From Ramlibacter humi (GTDB taxonomy: Bacteria; Pseudomonadota; Gammaproteobacteria; Burkholderiales; Burkholderiaceae_C), in assembly GCF_004681975.1 (NCBI RefSeq), contig NZ_SMLK01000005.1:186001-250000 (forward strand): DNA of 64,000 nt, given 5' to 3'. Shown here piece by piece: positions 18,862-26,986 of this stretch. The notes beneath the pieces were generated by a model. It made no database searches, had not been told where the DNA came from, and saw only the letters and a list, made by a program, of their open reading frames with translations. Numbering within the stretch: position 1 is the first letter of the stretch; each line of letters begins with the position of its first letter. Position numbers and translations under genes: made by a program.

Positions 18862-19692
18862 TCATCGCGGGCGTTGCTGCGCTGCGCCAGCCGGCGGCCA
18901 GGCGCCCGCCTGGCGCAGCGCGTGCCCTTGGTCGGGCGTCGGCGGCGGGAATGGGAAGCCCAAGGCGCGCAGCCGCGCCAGGAGCGCCACGCGCTGCCGG
19001 TCCATGGGGCTGCCATGGACCCAGGACGCCGTCGCGGCGGGTTCCTGCGCGGCGTAGCCGATGGTGGTGCCCATCGAGTCCATCACCCACGGTGACGCGC
19101 CACGGTCGAGGAACTCGTTGACTAGGTCGAAGCGTTCCACGTCTGCGGCGTAGAGCGCCACCGTCCCGCCGGTGGTGGTCGGCCGTTCCAGGTCCGCCCC
19201 ACGCGCGAGATAAAAGTCGAGCACTTCGCGCCGGCGCGTGTTCATCGCGACGGCCAGCAGCAATTCGCCGCCGCCGCGGTTGTTCAGGTCGGCGCCCGCG
19301 TGGTGCAGGCGTTCGAGGAAGTAGAGCGTGGGCTGGACCGTCGCGGCATACAGCGCGTTGCCGGCGATCGGGCCGGCGGGGTCGCCCAAGGCGCCATGCT
19401 CCAGCAGGATCTCGAACGCGCGCCGGCGGCGCGCCGCGATGGCGAGCGACAGGAAAGCCGCACCATTCCTTCCGCGTTCGAGCAAAGAAATCTGCCCCGA
19501 CCGCGCCATCGACAGCACGGCGGCATCGTCGCCCTCCACGATGGCGCGTGCCATCTCCCGCGCGGGGCCTGCCGCAAACATCTCCGCGTTCAGCATGCCC
19601 GCGTTGGCTTCGGCCCCGGTTGCCCGCAGCGCGCCCGCGAGCGCCAGCAGGCAGAAGCTGCGCCGGCCGCCAAGCAGGTTTCCGAAGGGCAT
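18862..19692 (-). CDS. Exported ankyrin-repeat protein
   Basis: A 276-residue protein with a hydrophobic, signal-like N-terminus (about residues 12-27). Several ankyrin-type units follow, for example GAAFLSLAIAARRRRAFEIL, DLNNRGGGELLLAVAMNTRR and GTVALYAADVERFDLVNEFL. Ankyrin repeats bind proteins; no catalytic domain is visible. The tail is Pro-rich. It lies 7 nt after the stop of the lipoprotein gene upstream, so the two are co-transcribed and may act together in the periplasm. Specific function unknown. Confidence 0.75.
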   Translation of the reverse strand: MPFGNLLGGRRSFCLLALAGALRATGAEANAGMLNAEMFAAGPAREMARAIVEGDDAAVLSMARSGQISLLERGRNGAAFLSLAIAARRRRAFEILLEHGALGDPAGPIAGNALYAATVQPTLYFLERLHHAGADLNNRGGGELLLAVAMNTRRREVLDFYLARGADLERPTTTGGTVALYAADVERFDLVNEFLDRGASPWVMDSMGTTIGYAAQEPAATASWVHGSPMDRQRVALLARLRALGFPFPPPTPDQGHALRQAGAWPPAGAAQQRPR

Positions 19693-19699
19693 GCGCGCT

Positions 19700-20548
19700 T
19701 CAACGGGCGATCACCCAACGCCCGCCGCTGCGCCGGAAGACCACGTCGAAAGTCTCGGAGCCGCTGCCGTCCTTGTAGTTGAAGGCGAGCATGGGCTGGC
19801 CGTCCCAGCGGGTGAGCTTCGCCAGCCGGCCGCCGGCGAACACGACCAGTTCGGCGTCCTCGGGCTCCAGCGGAAACAGCGCGAGGGAGCGGTCCTGCGA
19901 CAGCTTCTCGAGCATCGCGGCCCGCCGCGCCATCTCGGCTTCCTCCGTGTGGAATGCGGCAGCGAGCTCGCGGTTGCGCTCGGCGAACGCGGGCAACACT
20001 TGCCGCACCTCGCGCCGGCTGGCCGCGTCCCACAGCCGCTGGTACTCGCGCACCAGCTCCGCGCGCGTGCGCCTGTCGGCGGCGATCACGTCGCTGCGCA
20101 TCCAGGCCCAGGCGGGCAGGCTTTCGGGAAGCTCGACCTGGGCGCGCGCGGCTGCGAACGGCTCCTTCGGTCGCGGCCCCGCGGCCGGCCATCGCATCTC
20201 GATCAGCGGGGCCCTGGCCGATGCCGGCTTGCCCGCGGGGGCGGACAGGAGCGCCACGGAAGATTCACAGGCCCCTTGCGCCTTTCGCTGCCCCTGCAGG
20301 TCCGGCACCACGCTCAAGGTGTTGCGGCCCGGCACGACCCAGTGGTTGACCGGCAGCGTGACCTCGACGTCGCGCGTCGGCGTGCCCGGGGGAAGGACCG
20401 GGACGTCGTTCAGGCGGATGTCGAAGGCGCATCGCTCCGTCACGATGCGCACGAAATAGGCCATCGGGCCTGGCGCGGACGGCTCCGCTGCGATCGCGCA
20501 GGCGCAACCCGAGACGAGAAGGAGAGCGATTCCCAAGGCGTGGCGCAT
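19700..20548 (-). CDS. Putative lipoprotein of unknown function
   Basis: A 282-residue protein beginning with a lipoprotein-type signal whose lipobox is VSGC (Cys15). The mature part has a beta-rich first half (a stretch near residues 45-95 that could be an Ig-like fold), a charged helical region (about 155-210, AEMARRAAMLEKLSQDRSLA), and a C-terminal beta segment. I recognise no family. It forms a two-gene operon with the ankyrin protein downstream; such pairs sometimes occur as accessory secretion or immunity genes, but nothing here proves that. Confidence 0.65.
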   Translation of the reverse strand: MRHALGIALLLVSGCACAIAAEPSAPGPMAYFVRIVTERCAFDIRLNDVPVLPPGTPTRDVEVTLPVNHWVVPGRNTLSVVPDLQGQRKAQGACESSVALLSAPAGKPASARAPLIEMRWPAAGPRPKEPFAAARAQVELPESLPAWAWMRSDVIAADRRTRAELVREYQRLWDAASRREVRQVLPAFAERNRELAAAFHTEEAEMARRAAMLEKLSQDRSLALFPLEPEDAELVVFAGGRLAKLTRWDGQPMLAFNYKDGSGSETFDVVFRRSGGRWVIAR

Positions 20549-20628
20549 GCGACCGCACTTTAGGAAGGCCGCCGCCCCGCGCCCATCGTCCCGATGCAGG
20601 ACCGCGCGGGAAGCAGGCTGTGTTCAGT

Positions 20629-21978
20629 TCAACCGCCCTGCTCGACGACGAAGCTCCTGCCGGATTTGGCGACAGCGCGCACGTTGGCCATGGGAGCAGT
20701 CCCCTTCTTGCTGACCATCACGGCGTCGGATCCGTCGCCATGCGCGACGACCTCTCCCTTGATGTCGATCGCGTTGACCTTGCCGCCCTCGACGGCGAAC
20801 GTCGTCACGTTCGCGCCATGCGTCACCAGGTCCGCGCCCACGCGAAGGCTGTCGACCACGCCACCCGGCTTGACGCTGAATGCCTCCGCGGGAAGGAGCA
20901 TGTTCACGCCTTTCACCAGGGTGTTGCCGACGGAGCCGTGCGTGGTGATGCCCTCCTCGATCACGATGGTGCCGACCGGCTTGCTCACTTGAACGCCGAT
21001 GGAACCATCGCCGAAGGTTTCGATGGACCGGAACCGGATGTGGCGGACGGTTCCGTCGTACTGGTTGAAGCCGCGCGCTCCCAGTCCATGGGTGACGACT
21101 TCGTGTTCGGCCACGAAGTCCCCGACGGTGCCGAAGTTCACGAAGCCGATGCCGCTGGGGCCGTACGACGTGATCGGGGCATGCGCGAGCCAGCTGTCGA
21201 CGCTGCCCCAGGTATCGAGCACCATGTCGTTCACGCCATAGGTCACGATTTCACCGAAGTGCTCGACCCGCTTCGCACGCACGCCATAAACCACGAAGAC
21301 GCCCGCGGTGATGATGTCCGCCGTCCCATACGGCAGCATGCCGTTGGAGTAGACCGCGCCGGTGGTGAGCTGGTCCAGCTCCACCCATCCCCCGTGATCG
21401 CCGAACCCGCTGACGAAAACACCCGAGCCGATGACCGGGGCGCCCCGGCTGCCCACCGTGATGTTGGTCAGCGATGCGTGGATCGCGGAATCCGGGTCTC
21501 CGTTGAAGTTGTAGACGGTCAGTGCCCCCTGGTAGACGTTCACGCCGTACTTCTGGGGTTGCTCGCTGTAGCGGCGGCAATCGCAGGCCGCGACATGAAG
21601 CCTGTCCACGTCGAGCTTCAGCTTCGTGGTGCCGCTTCGCGCGATGAGGGAGACCTGGCCCGTGACGCTCAACCCGCTCAGGGCGATACGGCCCATGTCC
21701 GCCATGCCCGCCTGCGTGTAGATGGCGCGGCAGGCCGGGGTCGCCAGCACGGTGAGGTTCTCGATGCGGTTGTCCGCGGTCAATCCGACGCCATCCCCGT
21801 TGCTGAAGCTCAGGACGCAGCTCTCCTGGTCCCTGCCCGACAGCACGAAGCCCGGTGGCAGCGTGATCGAGTACGGGCTCAGCACCGAAGTCTGCAGTTG
21901 CAGATTGCACGGCTCCGGTTGCGAGAGCGCCTGGGACAGATCGGCCAGTGAAGAAATGGCGGTCGTGCGGATGGCCAT
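20629..21978 (-). CDS. Predicted right-handed beta-helix repeat protein, function unknown
   Basis: A 449-residue protein without a signal peptide or membrane segment. From about residue 235 it is built of units of roughly 25 residues sharing the pattern [IV]-[VT]-[TS]-x-G followed by a G-[ST]-V step (EIVTYG, PITSYG, VVTHG, IETFG, ITTHG, LVTHG, VVAHG). This is the periodicity of a single-stranded right-handed beta-helix. The N-terminal part is less regular and contains a Cys pair (CDC). A good ribosome site (GAGGAG) precedes the ATG. Beta-helices are found in adhesins, polysaccharide enzymes and tail spikes; no active site is apparent. Confidence 0.7.
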   Translation of the reverse strand: MAIRTTAISSLADLSQALSQPEPCNLQLQTSVLSPYSITLPPGFVLSGRDQESCVLSFSNGDGVGLTADNRIENLTVLATPACRAIYTQAGMADMGRIALSGLSVTGQVSLIARSGTTKLKLDVDRLHVAACDCRRYSEQPQKYGVNVYQGALTVYNFNGDPDSAIHASLTNITVGSRGAPVIGSGVFVSGFGDHGGWVELDQLTTGAVYSNGMLPYGTADIITAGVFVVYGVRAKRVEHFGEIVTYGVNDMVLDTWGSVDSWLAHAPITSYGPSGIGFVNFGTVGDFVAEHEVVTHGLGARGFNQYDGTVRHIRFRSIETFGDGSIGVQVSKPVGTIVIEEGITTHGSVGNTLVKGVNMLLPAEAFSVKPGGVVDSLRVGADLVTHGANVTTFAVEGGKVNAIDIKGEVVAHGDGSDAVMVSKKGTAPMANVRAVAKSGRSFVVEQGG

Positions 21979-22195
21979 GCGTGCTCCTCATCCCGGGTGC
22001 AACCGAAGCGGGTGTCGCCCCAGCATGGCGGCAAACCAGCGCACGGTCAACGCGATGAGCTTGCTTCGCCTGGCCTGTTGCCCGGCAGGGCAAGGCCGTG
22101 CAGCACGCTGATACACAGCGGCTGGACGAAGACTTCTTCCGGTCAGGGTCCGCCAGGACAATGTCGGCCAGTGGGCAATCGACTGGAGGCCCCGG

Positions 22196-22960
22196 ATGGC
22201 ACAGCGCGTATTGGTGACCGCCGGTGGCTCGGGCATCGGCAAGGAAATCGCCCGCTCCTTCGTGGCTTCGGGCGCCACCGTTTGCATCTGCGACATCGAC
22301 GAGCGGGCGCTCGCGGCCGCGGCGAGCGAGATTCCCGGCCTGCGCACCGTCGCGTGCGACATCTCCAAACGGCCCGAGGTCGAGCGAATGATCGGCGAAG
22401 CCGTCCAGGCCTTGGGCGGCGGCCTCGACGTGCTGGTGAACAACGCCGGCATCGCCGGTCCGACGGCGCCCGTGGACGAAGCCGACCCCGATCAATGGGA
22501 AGCGGTGATGAAGGTCGACGTCATCGGGACGTTCCACGTCACCCGGCTCGCGATCCCGCACCTGAAGAAGTCCCGGGGAGGCAGCATCGTGGTGATGTCC
22601 TCCGTGGGCGGGCGCTTCGGCTACCCGAACCGAAGCGCGTACTGCACGGCCAAGATGGGGCTGATCGGCTTCGCCAAGACGCTGTCGAGGGAACTCGGCC
22701 CCTGGGACATCCGGGTCAATGCCATCGCGCCGGGAGCGGTCGCCGGCGAGCGCATCGAGCGCGTGCTGCAGGGCCGCGCCGGCGCGGAGCACAGGCCGCT
22801 GGACGAAGTGAGGGCCGATGCCATGCGCGTCCAGTCCCTCAAGCGCTTCGTCGACCCCGCGGACATCGCCGCGCTGGTGGTGTTCCTCGCCTCCAGCGCG
22901 GGGAAGTCCATTTCCGGCCAGGTCATCCCCATCGACAACGACGCGCAGACCTCGTCCTGA
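22196..22960 (+). CDS. SDR family oxidoreductase
   Basis: A 254-residue classical short-chain dehydrogenase/reductase. The cofactor loop TAGGSGIG is at residues 8-15, Asp36 or so after the second strand favours NAD(H), and NNAG follows strand 4. Catalytic Ser lies in MSSVGG, with Tyr149 and Lys153 in YCTAK. The ribosome site GGAGG precedes the ATG. It starts an operon with an M20 amidohydrolase and a TRIC channel. The substrate is not predictable; the context suggests catabolism of an amide- or ester-type compound. Confidence 0.92.
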   Translation: MAQRVLVTAGGSGIGKEIARSFVASGATVCICDIDERALAAAASEIPGLRTVACDISKRPEVERMIGEAVQALGGGLDVLVNNAGIAGPTAPVDEADPDQWEAVMKVDVIGTFHVTRLAIPHLKKSRGGSIVVMSSVGGRFGYPNRSAYCTAKMGLIGFAKTLSRELGPWDIRVNAIAPGAVAGERIERVLQGRAGAEHRPLDEVRADAMRVQSLKRFVDPADIAALVVFLASSAGKSISGQVIPIDNDAQTSS

Positions 22961-22996
22961 AGGTGCGCCGGCCGAGAACTGCCCGAAGGAGCATCC

Positions 22997-24274
22997 ATGA
23001 GCGCGACACCGAGCCTGACCGCCGATCCCGTGTTGAAGGATCTCGACGCCATGCTGGCGGACCTGGAAGCCTTGTACAAGGACGTCCACTCGCATCCGGA
23101 ACTGTCCATGCAGGAGAAGCGCACGGCCGCGCTGGCCGCCGGCCACCTGCGCAGGGCCGGCTTCGACGTGAGCACCGGCATTGGCGGCACCGGCGTCGTC
23201 GGCGTGCTGCGCAATGGCGCGGGGCCCACGGTGATGTTGCGTGCCGACATGGACGCGCTGCCGGTCGAAGAAGCCACCGGCCTGCCGTACGCGAGCAAGG
23301 CAACGGCGACCGACCGCGAGGGCCGCGTCGTGCCCGTCTCCCACATGTGCGGCCACGACATGCACGTCACCTGGCTCGCCGGGGCCAGCCGGTTGCTGGC
23401 GGACGCCCGCTCCGCCTGGCGCGGCACGCTGCTGGTCGTCTTCCAGCCCGGCGAGGAAACGGCAGAGGGTGCGCAGGCGATGATCGCCGACGGCCTGTTG
23501 TCGAGGTTCCCGAAGCCGGACGTGGTCCTGGGGCAGCACGTCATGGTCGGCCCCGCCGGCACGGTGGCGGGCCGCGCCGGGGCCATCACCTCCGCGGCCG
23601 ACAGCCTGCAGATCCGGCTGTTCGGCCGCGGCGCGCACGGCTCGATGCCGCAGGCCAGCGTCGACCCCGTGGTGATGGCCGCGGCCACCGTCATGCGGCT
23701 GCAGGGCATCGTCTCGCGCGAGGTGGCCGCGGCCGAAGCCGCGGTCGTCACCGTGGGTGCGCTGCAGGCCGGCACGAAGGAGAACGTCATCCCCGACGAG
23801 GCCGTCATCAAGCTGAACGTGCGCACGTTCGACGAGGGCGTCCGCGCGCGGGTGCTCGCCGCCATCGAACGCATCGTCAATGCGGAAGCGCAGGCCTCGG
23901 GTGCGCCCCGCAAGCCCGAGATCACGGTGCTGGACCGCTATCCGCTCAACGTGAACGACCGCGACGCGAGCAAGCGGCTGGCCGATGCGTTCCGTGCGCA
24001 CTTCGGCGCGGAACGGGTGCGCGAGACCGGGCCGGCGCCGGCCAGCGAGGATTTCGGCTCCTTCGGCACGGACTGGCGCGCCCCCTCGGTGTTCTGGTTC
24101 GTGGGCGGGACCGATCCACAGCGGTACGCCGAGGCCAAGGCGGCCAATCGCGTGAACGACCTGCCCGTCAACCACAGCCCGAAGTTCGCGCCGGTCCTGC
24201 ATCCCACCCTGCGCACGGGCGTGGAGACGCTGGTCGTCGCCAGCAGGACCTGGATGCCCGCCGCGGCGGCGTGA
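22997..24274 (+). CDS. M20 family metallo-amidohydrolase (hippurate hydrolase-like)
   Basis: A 425-residue zinc-dependent amidohydrolase of the M20D type (HipO, indole-acetyl-amino-acid hydrolase group). Metal-site segments are present: MLRADMDALP, CGHDMHV, PGEETAEGA with the general base Glu pair, and a C-terminal NHSPKF His. The dimerisation domain lies in the middle (DSLQIRLFGRGAHGSMPQ). These enzymes release amino acids from N-acyl conjugates. It is 36 nt after the SDR gene, and its stop overlaps the TRIC-family start, so they form one operon. Confidence 0.92.
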   Translation: MSATPSLTADPVLKDLDAMLADLEALYKDVHSHPELSMQEKRTAALAAGHLRRAGFDVSTGIGGTGVVGVLRNGAGPTVMLRADMDALPVEEATGLPYASKATATDREGRVVPVSHMCGHDMHVTWLAGASRLLADARSAWRGTLLVVFQPGEETAEGAQAMIADGLLSRFPKPDVVLGQHVMVGPAGTVAGRAGAITSAADSLQIRLFGRGAHGSMPQASVDPVVMAAATVMRLQGIVSREVAAAEAAVVTVGALQAGTKENVIPDEAVIKLNVRTFDEGVRARVLAAIERIVNAEAQASGAPRKPEITVLDRYPLNVNDRDASKRLADAFRAHFGAERVRETGPAPASEDFGSFGTDWRAPSVFWFVGGTDPQRYAEAKAANRVNDLPVNHSPKFAPVLHPTLRTGVETLVVASRTWMPAAAA

Positions 24275-24936
24275 TGGCCGTCTCGAATCCGTTCGTGCTC
24301 TCCACGCCTTCCCTCCTGTACGCGCTGGACCTGGCCGGCACTTTCGTCTTCGCGCTCAGCGGCGGGATGGCCGCCGTCAAGCACCGGCTCGACCTGTTCG
24401 GCGTGCTGGTGCTCTCGTTCGCTGCCGCCAATACCGGCGGCATCACGCGCGACCTGCTGATCGGCGCCGTGCCGCCGGGCGCGGTCAGCGACTGGCACTA
24501 CCTCGGCGTCTCGGTGCTGGCCGGCCTGCTCACCTTCCGCTTTCCGTCCCGCATCCGCGAAGACTGGAGCCCGGTGCTGCTGTTCGACGCCGCGGGCCTG
24601 GCGCTGTTCGCCGTGACGGGCGCAGGCAAGGCACTGGCGCACGGGCTCAACCCGGTGATGGCCACGCTGCTCGGGATGCTGACGGGCATCGGCGGCGGCA
24701 TGGCGCGCGACGTGCTCCTGTCGCGCGTGCCCGCTGTGCTGCGCGCCGACCTGTATGCCGTCGCCGCCCTGGCCGGCGCGGCCGTGGTGGTGGGCGCGTC
24801 CGCTCTTCAGCTACCCGCGGTGCCATCGGCACTGGCCGGAGCTGGCCTCTGCTTCGGCTTGCGCGTGCTGGCGATGAAGCATGGGTGGCAGTTGCCCGTC
24901 GCGGCGCCAGCCGATCCACCGCCGGGCAAGGATTAG
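24274..24936 (+). CDS. Trimeric intracellular cation channel (TRIC/YicG, UPF0126) family protein
   Basis: A 220-residue integral membrane protein with about seven hydrophobic helices arranged as two similar halves. The glycine-rich repeats are FALSGGMAAVKHRLDLFGVL with NTGGITRDLL in the first half, and GAGKALAHGL with GIGGGMARDVLL in the second. Such GG-x-x-RD motifs are typical of bacterial TRIC proteins, which conduct monovalent cations. The ATG lies in TGATG, overlapping the amidohydrolase stop. A GTG directly before it is an alternative start. Confidence 0.9.
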   Translation: MAVSNPFVLSTPSLLYALDLAGTFVFALSGGMAAVKHRLDLFGVLVLSFAAANTGGITRDLLIGAVPPGAVSDWHYLGVSVLAGLLTFRFPSRIREDWSPVLLFDAAGLALFAVTGAGKALAHGLNPVMATLLGMLTGIGGGMARDVLLSRVPAVLRADLYAVAALAGAAVVVGASALQLPAVPSALAGAGLCFGLRVLAMKHGWQLPVAAPADPPPGKD

Positions 24937-24963
24937 GCGAACCAGCCGGCTCGCCACAAGGCC

Positions 24964-25626
24964 TTACCCGGATTCGCCAACGTGCTGCGCGAGCGCCGCG
25001 CGGTCGGCACCCGTTGCTTCGCAGAAGTGCCCGCAGGACCAACCTTCGCCCAGCAGCACCATCCGGGTATGGAATGCGCCCAGCAGATCCGGATCGACCC
25101 GGTGGCCCAGCCAGCGCAGGCGCTTCGCCTCCAGCAGCACGTAACCCAGTTCGTGCTGCCGCGACAACGACGTCCACAACGCGTGCGCCGCGCGCGACTG
25201 GCGGCGTCCCGTGATGAGGCACATGCCGCGCTGCAGTGCCCAGCGGTAGACCGCCGAAGCGAGCCCGCGGCGCTGGTAGTCGTGCCCATACCGCGAGTGC
25301 GGCGAGCGCAGGTGCGGATCGGCCCGCCGGCTCAGCTCCACCAGCCGGTTGAAGACCGTGTAGCCGGCCAGCCGCCCGCACGCGAGGTCTTCCACGTACA
25401 CGTAGTGCTCGCCGTCGGCTTGCCGATGGCGGAACGCGAATCCGGGAACGGGCAGCTCGATGGCGGCCAGCTGGCCCAGTGCGTCGCCGGGACGCTGCAT
25501 GCGCTGCTGCAGGCGGCGCAGGTCGGACTCCACGCTCCATGGGGGCAGCTGCACGTCGATGCGCAACTCCGCCCACCACGGCAGCAGCTGCGCCGGGTTC
25601 CAGGCGCACGTGCTCATCGCGTTCAT
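24964..25626 (-). CDS. GNAT-like N-acetyltransferase, function unknown
   Basis: A 220-residue protein. The centre resembles the acetyl-CoA site of GNAT enzymes: a strand (AGYTVFNRLVEL), then YQRRGLASAVYRWALQRG, where R-R-G-L-A matches the Q/R-x-x-G-x-A pyrophosphate loop, followed by a segment typical of motif B (RAAHALWTSLSRQ). The substrate is unknown. It is coupled by ATGA to the bactofilin-like gene upstream and is driven by the leftward leader element at 26.6 kb, so it belongs to the same regulon as the neighbouring stress-protein gene. Confidence 0.65.
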   Translation of the reverse strand: MNAMSTCAWNPAQLLPWWAELRIDVQLPPWSVESDLRRLQQRMQRPGDALGQLAAIELPVPGFAFRHRQADGEHYVYVEDLACGRLAGYTVFNRLVELSRRADPHLRSPHSRYGHDYQRRGLASAVYRWALQRGMCLITGRRQSRAAHALWTSLSRQHELGYVLLEAKRLRWLGHRVDPDLLGAFHTRMVLLGEGWSCGHFCEATGADRAALAQHVGESG

Positions 25627-26507
25627 CGGGCCCTCCCCTTTCCCAGCACGAGGTCCGCGCCCTGCCAGTCGCCGCTGACCAGGTTCCGCGGCCGGGTGCA
25701 CGCGCACACCACGGCGGAGGTGGCCCAGTCCTCGATGGCCACGGCGGTTCCCGCATAGATCCCGTAGCCCGGACCCGCGCGCAGTTCGCCGCCGGCGCGG
25801 ATGCTCTCGCCGGCGCGGATGGCCGCGGCAGCGACCACGCACCCACCCGCTCGCACACCCCAGCCCGCGTCCAGCGGGCCGCCGCAACGGACCGAGCCGC
25901 CGCACTCGACGCCCAGGCGCACGTGCATGGCTCCGCCGCACTCGACGTCGCCGGCCACCTTCACGCGGCCTTCGCAACGCAGGCCGCCATCGACGGCCAC
26001 GCTGCCGCGGGCGACGAGGTCACCGGCGCCCTCGAACGAGCCGCAGCGCAGCGCGTCCGCAGCCCGGACATCTCCACTGGCCCGCACCGGCCCCCGGACG
26101 TCGATCCACCGCGCGCGCACGCCCGCGGCGGTCAGCGGGCCCGCGCTTTCCAGCGGACCCGTCGCATGCACTTCGCCGCCCGCGGCGACGGTGCGCGCGG
26201 CGAGCGCGCCTTCGCATGCGATCGAACGCCCCGCGCGCAACACGCCTCCCACGTCGATGCCGCGCCGCGCGCGGATCGCGCCCGCGAACACCACGGCGGG
26301 CGCATCGAGCCTGTCCACCTCGAGCAAGGTGTTGGTCGGTCCCAGCTGGTCGAGAAGCCAGCACGCGTCGTCGACGCGGCCCGCGTCCACGAGCGCGTCG
26401 AGCACGTGCTGATAGCCGTTGGTCGGCTGCTGCTGGTGCCGGACGTACCAGCGGAATCCGGCGGCACACGGGCCCTTGGCCCGCAGGAAGTTGGTCGTGA
26501 AATCCAT
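25623..26507 (-). CDS. Cys-rich bactofilin-like beta-helix protein, function unknown
   Basis: A 294-residue protein. After a short helical N-terminus (about 1-70) it is made of hexapeptide-like steps of G-x-[IVL]-x-A/C-x-G repeated for nearly 200 residues (GGVLRAGRSIACEG, GSVAVDGGLRCEG, GDVECGGAMHV). Three steps would make one rung of a bactofilin-type beta-helix. Unusually, at least eight cysteines sit in the repeats. No signal peptide. The ATG at 26507 and a GTG 15 nt upstream are both possible starts. It is preceded by copy D of the mini-ORF/stem element and coupled to the GNAT gene. Confidence 0.7.
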   Translation of the reverse strand: MDFTTNFLRAKGPCAAGFRWYVRHQQQPTNGYQHVLDALVDAGRVDDACWLLDQLGPTNTLLEVDRLDAPAVVFAGAIRARRGIDVGGVLRAGRSIACEGALAARTVAAGGEVHATGPLESAGPLTAAGVRARWIDVRGPVRASGDVRAADALRCGSFEGAGDLVARGSVAVDGGLRCEGRVKVAGDVECGGAMHVRLGVECGGSVRCGGPLDAGWGVRAGGCVVAAAAIRAGESIRAGGELRAGPGYGIYAGTAVAIEDWATSAVVCACTRPRNLVSGDWQGADLVLGKGRAR

Positions 26508-26567
26508 GAGCGATGACGGCACACGCCGCCCGCATGCGGCAGGCGGCAGGTTTTCGCGCGGGCTGGT

Positions 26568-26618
26568 GCCCGGCGGTCGAAAGTCAGCGCTTGGAAGGGA
26601 AGGAGGCGACCGCCGGGC
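26568..26618 (-). promoter_or_regulatory. Leader stem-loop, copy D
   Basis: On the minus strand GCCCGGCGGTCG (26618-26607) pairs perfectly with CGACCGCCGGGC (26579-26568) across a 27-nt loop that starts CCTCCTTCCC. The 5' arm begins directly after the TGA of the mini-ORF. A second, smaller hairpin lies before the downstream start codon at 26507. See copies A, B and C. Confidence 0.65.
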
Positions 26619-26717
26619 TCATGGATGTGCGGCGGTTCGCCGGCACGCCGCCACCCGCTGCATGGCGAGCGCGCGGGGCGCTGCTGCAGGACGGCCGATG
26701 GCGGTGGCGGGATTCAT
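26619..26717 (-). CDS. Leader mini-ORF, copy D (32 codons)
   Basis: The ATG at 26717 lies exactly 7 nt after a -10-like GATACT (26730-26725), so the mRNA would begin at or next to the start codon and be leaderless. The peptide is Ala/Arg-rich and ends R-R-T-A-A-H-P. Its stop TGA abuts the stem. Copy B ends R-T-A-A-H-S using different synonymous codons, which supports translation. It is probably regulatory rather than a functional protein. Confidence 0.45.
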   Translation of the reverse strand: MNPATAIGRPAAAPRALAMQRVAACRRTAAHP

Positions 26718-26724
26718 CGGCCGG

Positions 26725-26821
26725 AGTATCGGCCATCGCGGGCCGTGCCGGCGCTAATCTGGCAAGGATCGGCAGGTCTTTGCCCCGCCGCGGCGGACCC
26801 GCGCAAGGCCGCGCCTACACT
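26725..26821. promoter_or_regulatory. Back-to-back promoters for copies D (left) and A (right) with a central dyad
   Basis: The leftward -10 is GATACT (26730-26725). The rightward -10 is TACACT (26816-26821). Each is followed after exactly 7 nt by the start codon of a mini-ORF. Between them GGCAA (26761-26765) and TTGCC (26780-26784) form an inverted repeat whose centre (26772.5) is equidistant from the two -10 boxes (about 43 nt each). No good -35 hexamers are seen, so a bound activator at the dyad probably drives both promoters. Confidence 0.55.
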
Positions 26822-26828
26822 GCATCGC

Positions 26829-26885
26829 GTGAACCAGCCACCTTTCACGCCGCGCCGCACGCTGCTGCAGACGGCACTTTCCTGA
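26829..26885 (+). CDS. Leader mini-ORF, copy A (18 codons)
   Basis: A GTG start lies 7 nt after TACACT (26816-26821), implying a leaderless message. The 18-residue peptide is basic (two adjacent Arg, P-R-R-T) and ends Q-T-A-L-S. The stop TGA directly abuts the 12-bp stem at 26886. The universal stress protein gene starts about 60 nt after the stem. Confidence 0.4.
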   Translation: MNQPPFTPRRTLLQTALS

Positions 26886-26927
26886 GCCCGGCGATTCGTC
26901 CGCCACGCGCATCGTGAATCGCCGGGC
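26886..26927 (+). promoter_or_regulatory. Leader stem-loop, copy A
   Basis: GCCCGGCGATTC (26886-26897) and GAATCGCCGGGC (26916-26927) form a perfect 12-bp stem with an 18-nt loop. A second hairpin, GCCTGCC-CGC-GGCAGGC (26944-26960), follows before the ribosome site (AAGGGG) of the stress-protein gene. Compared with copies B and D, three stem pairs differ and all remain paired. Confidence 0.65.
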
Positions 26928-26986
26928 GCACGCAGCGCCGGAGGCCTGCCCGCGGCAGGCCGGGGACCTCGCCAAGGGGTGCGTTC

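Noticed and set aside
26756-26780. Sigma-54 promoter at TGGCAAG-N-GGC
   Set aside because: The GC element is one base off the required 10-nt spacing from GG, and the same box lies 60 nt from a -10/start layout in two places, so an activator site is more likely.
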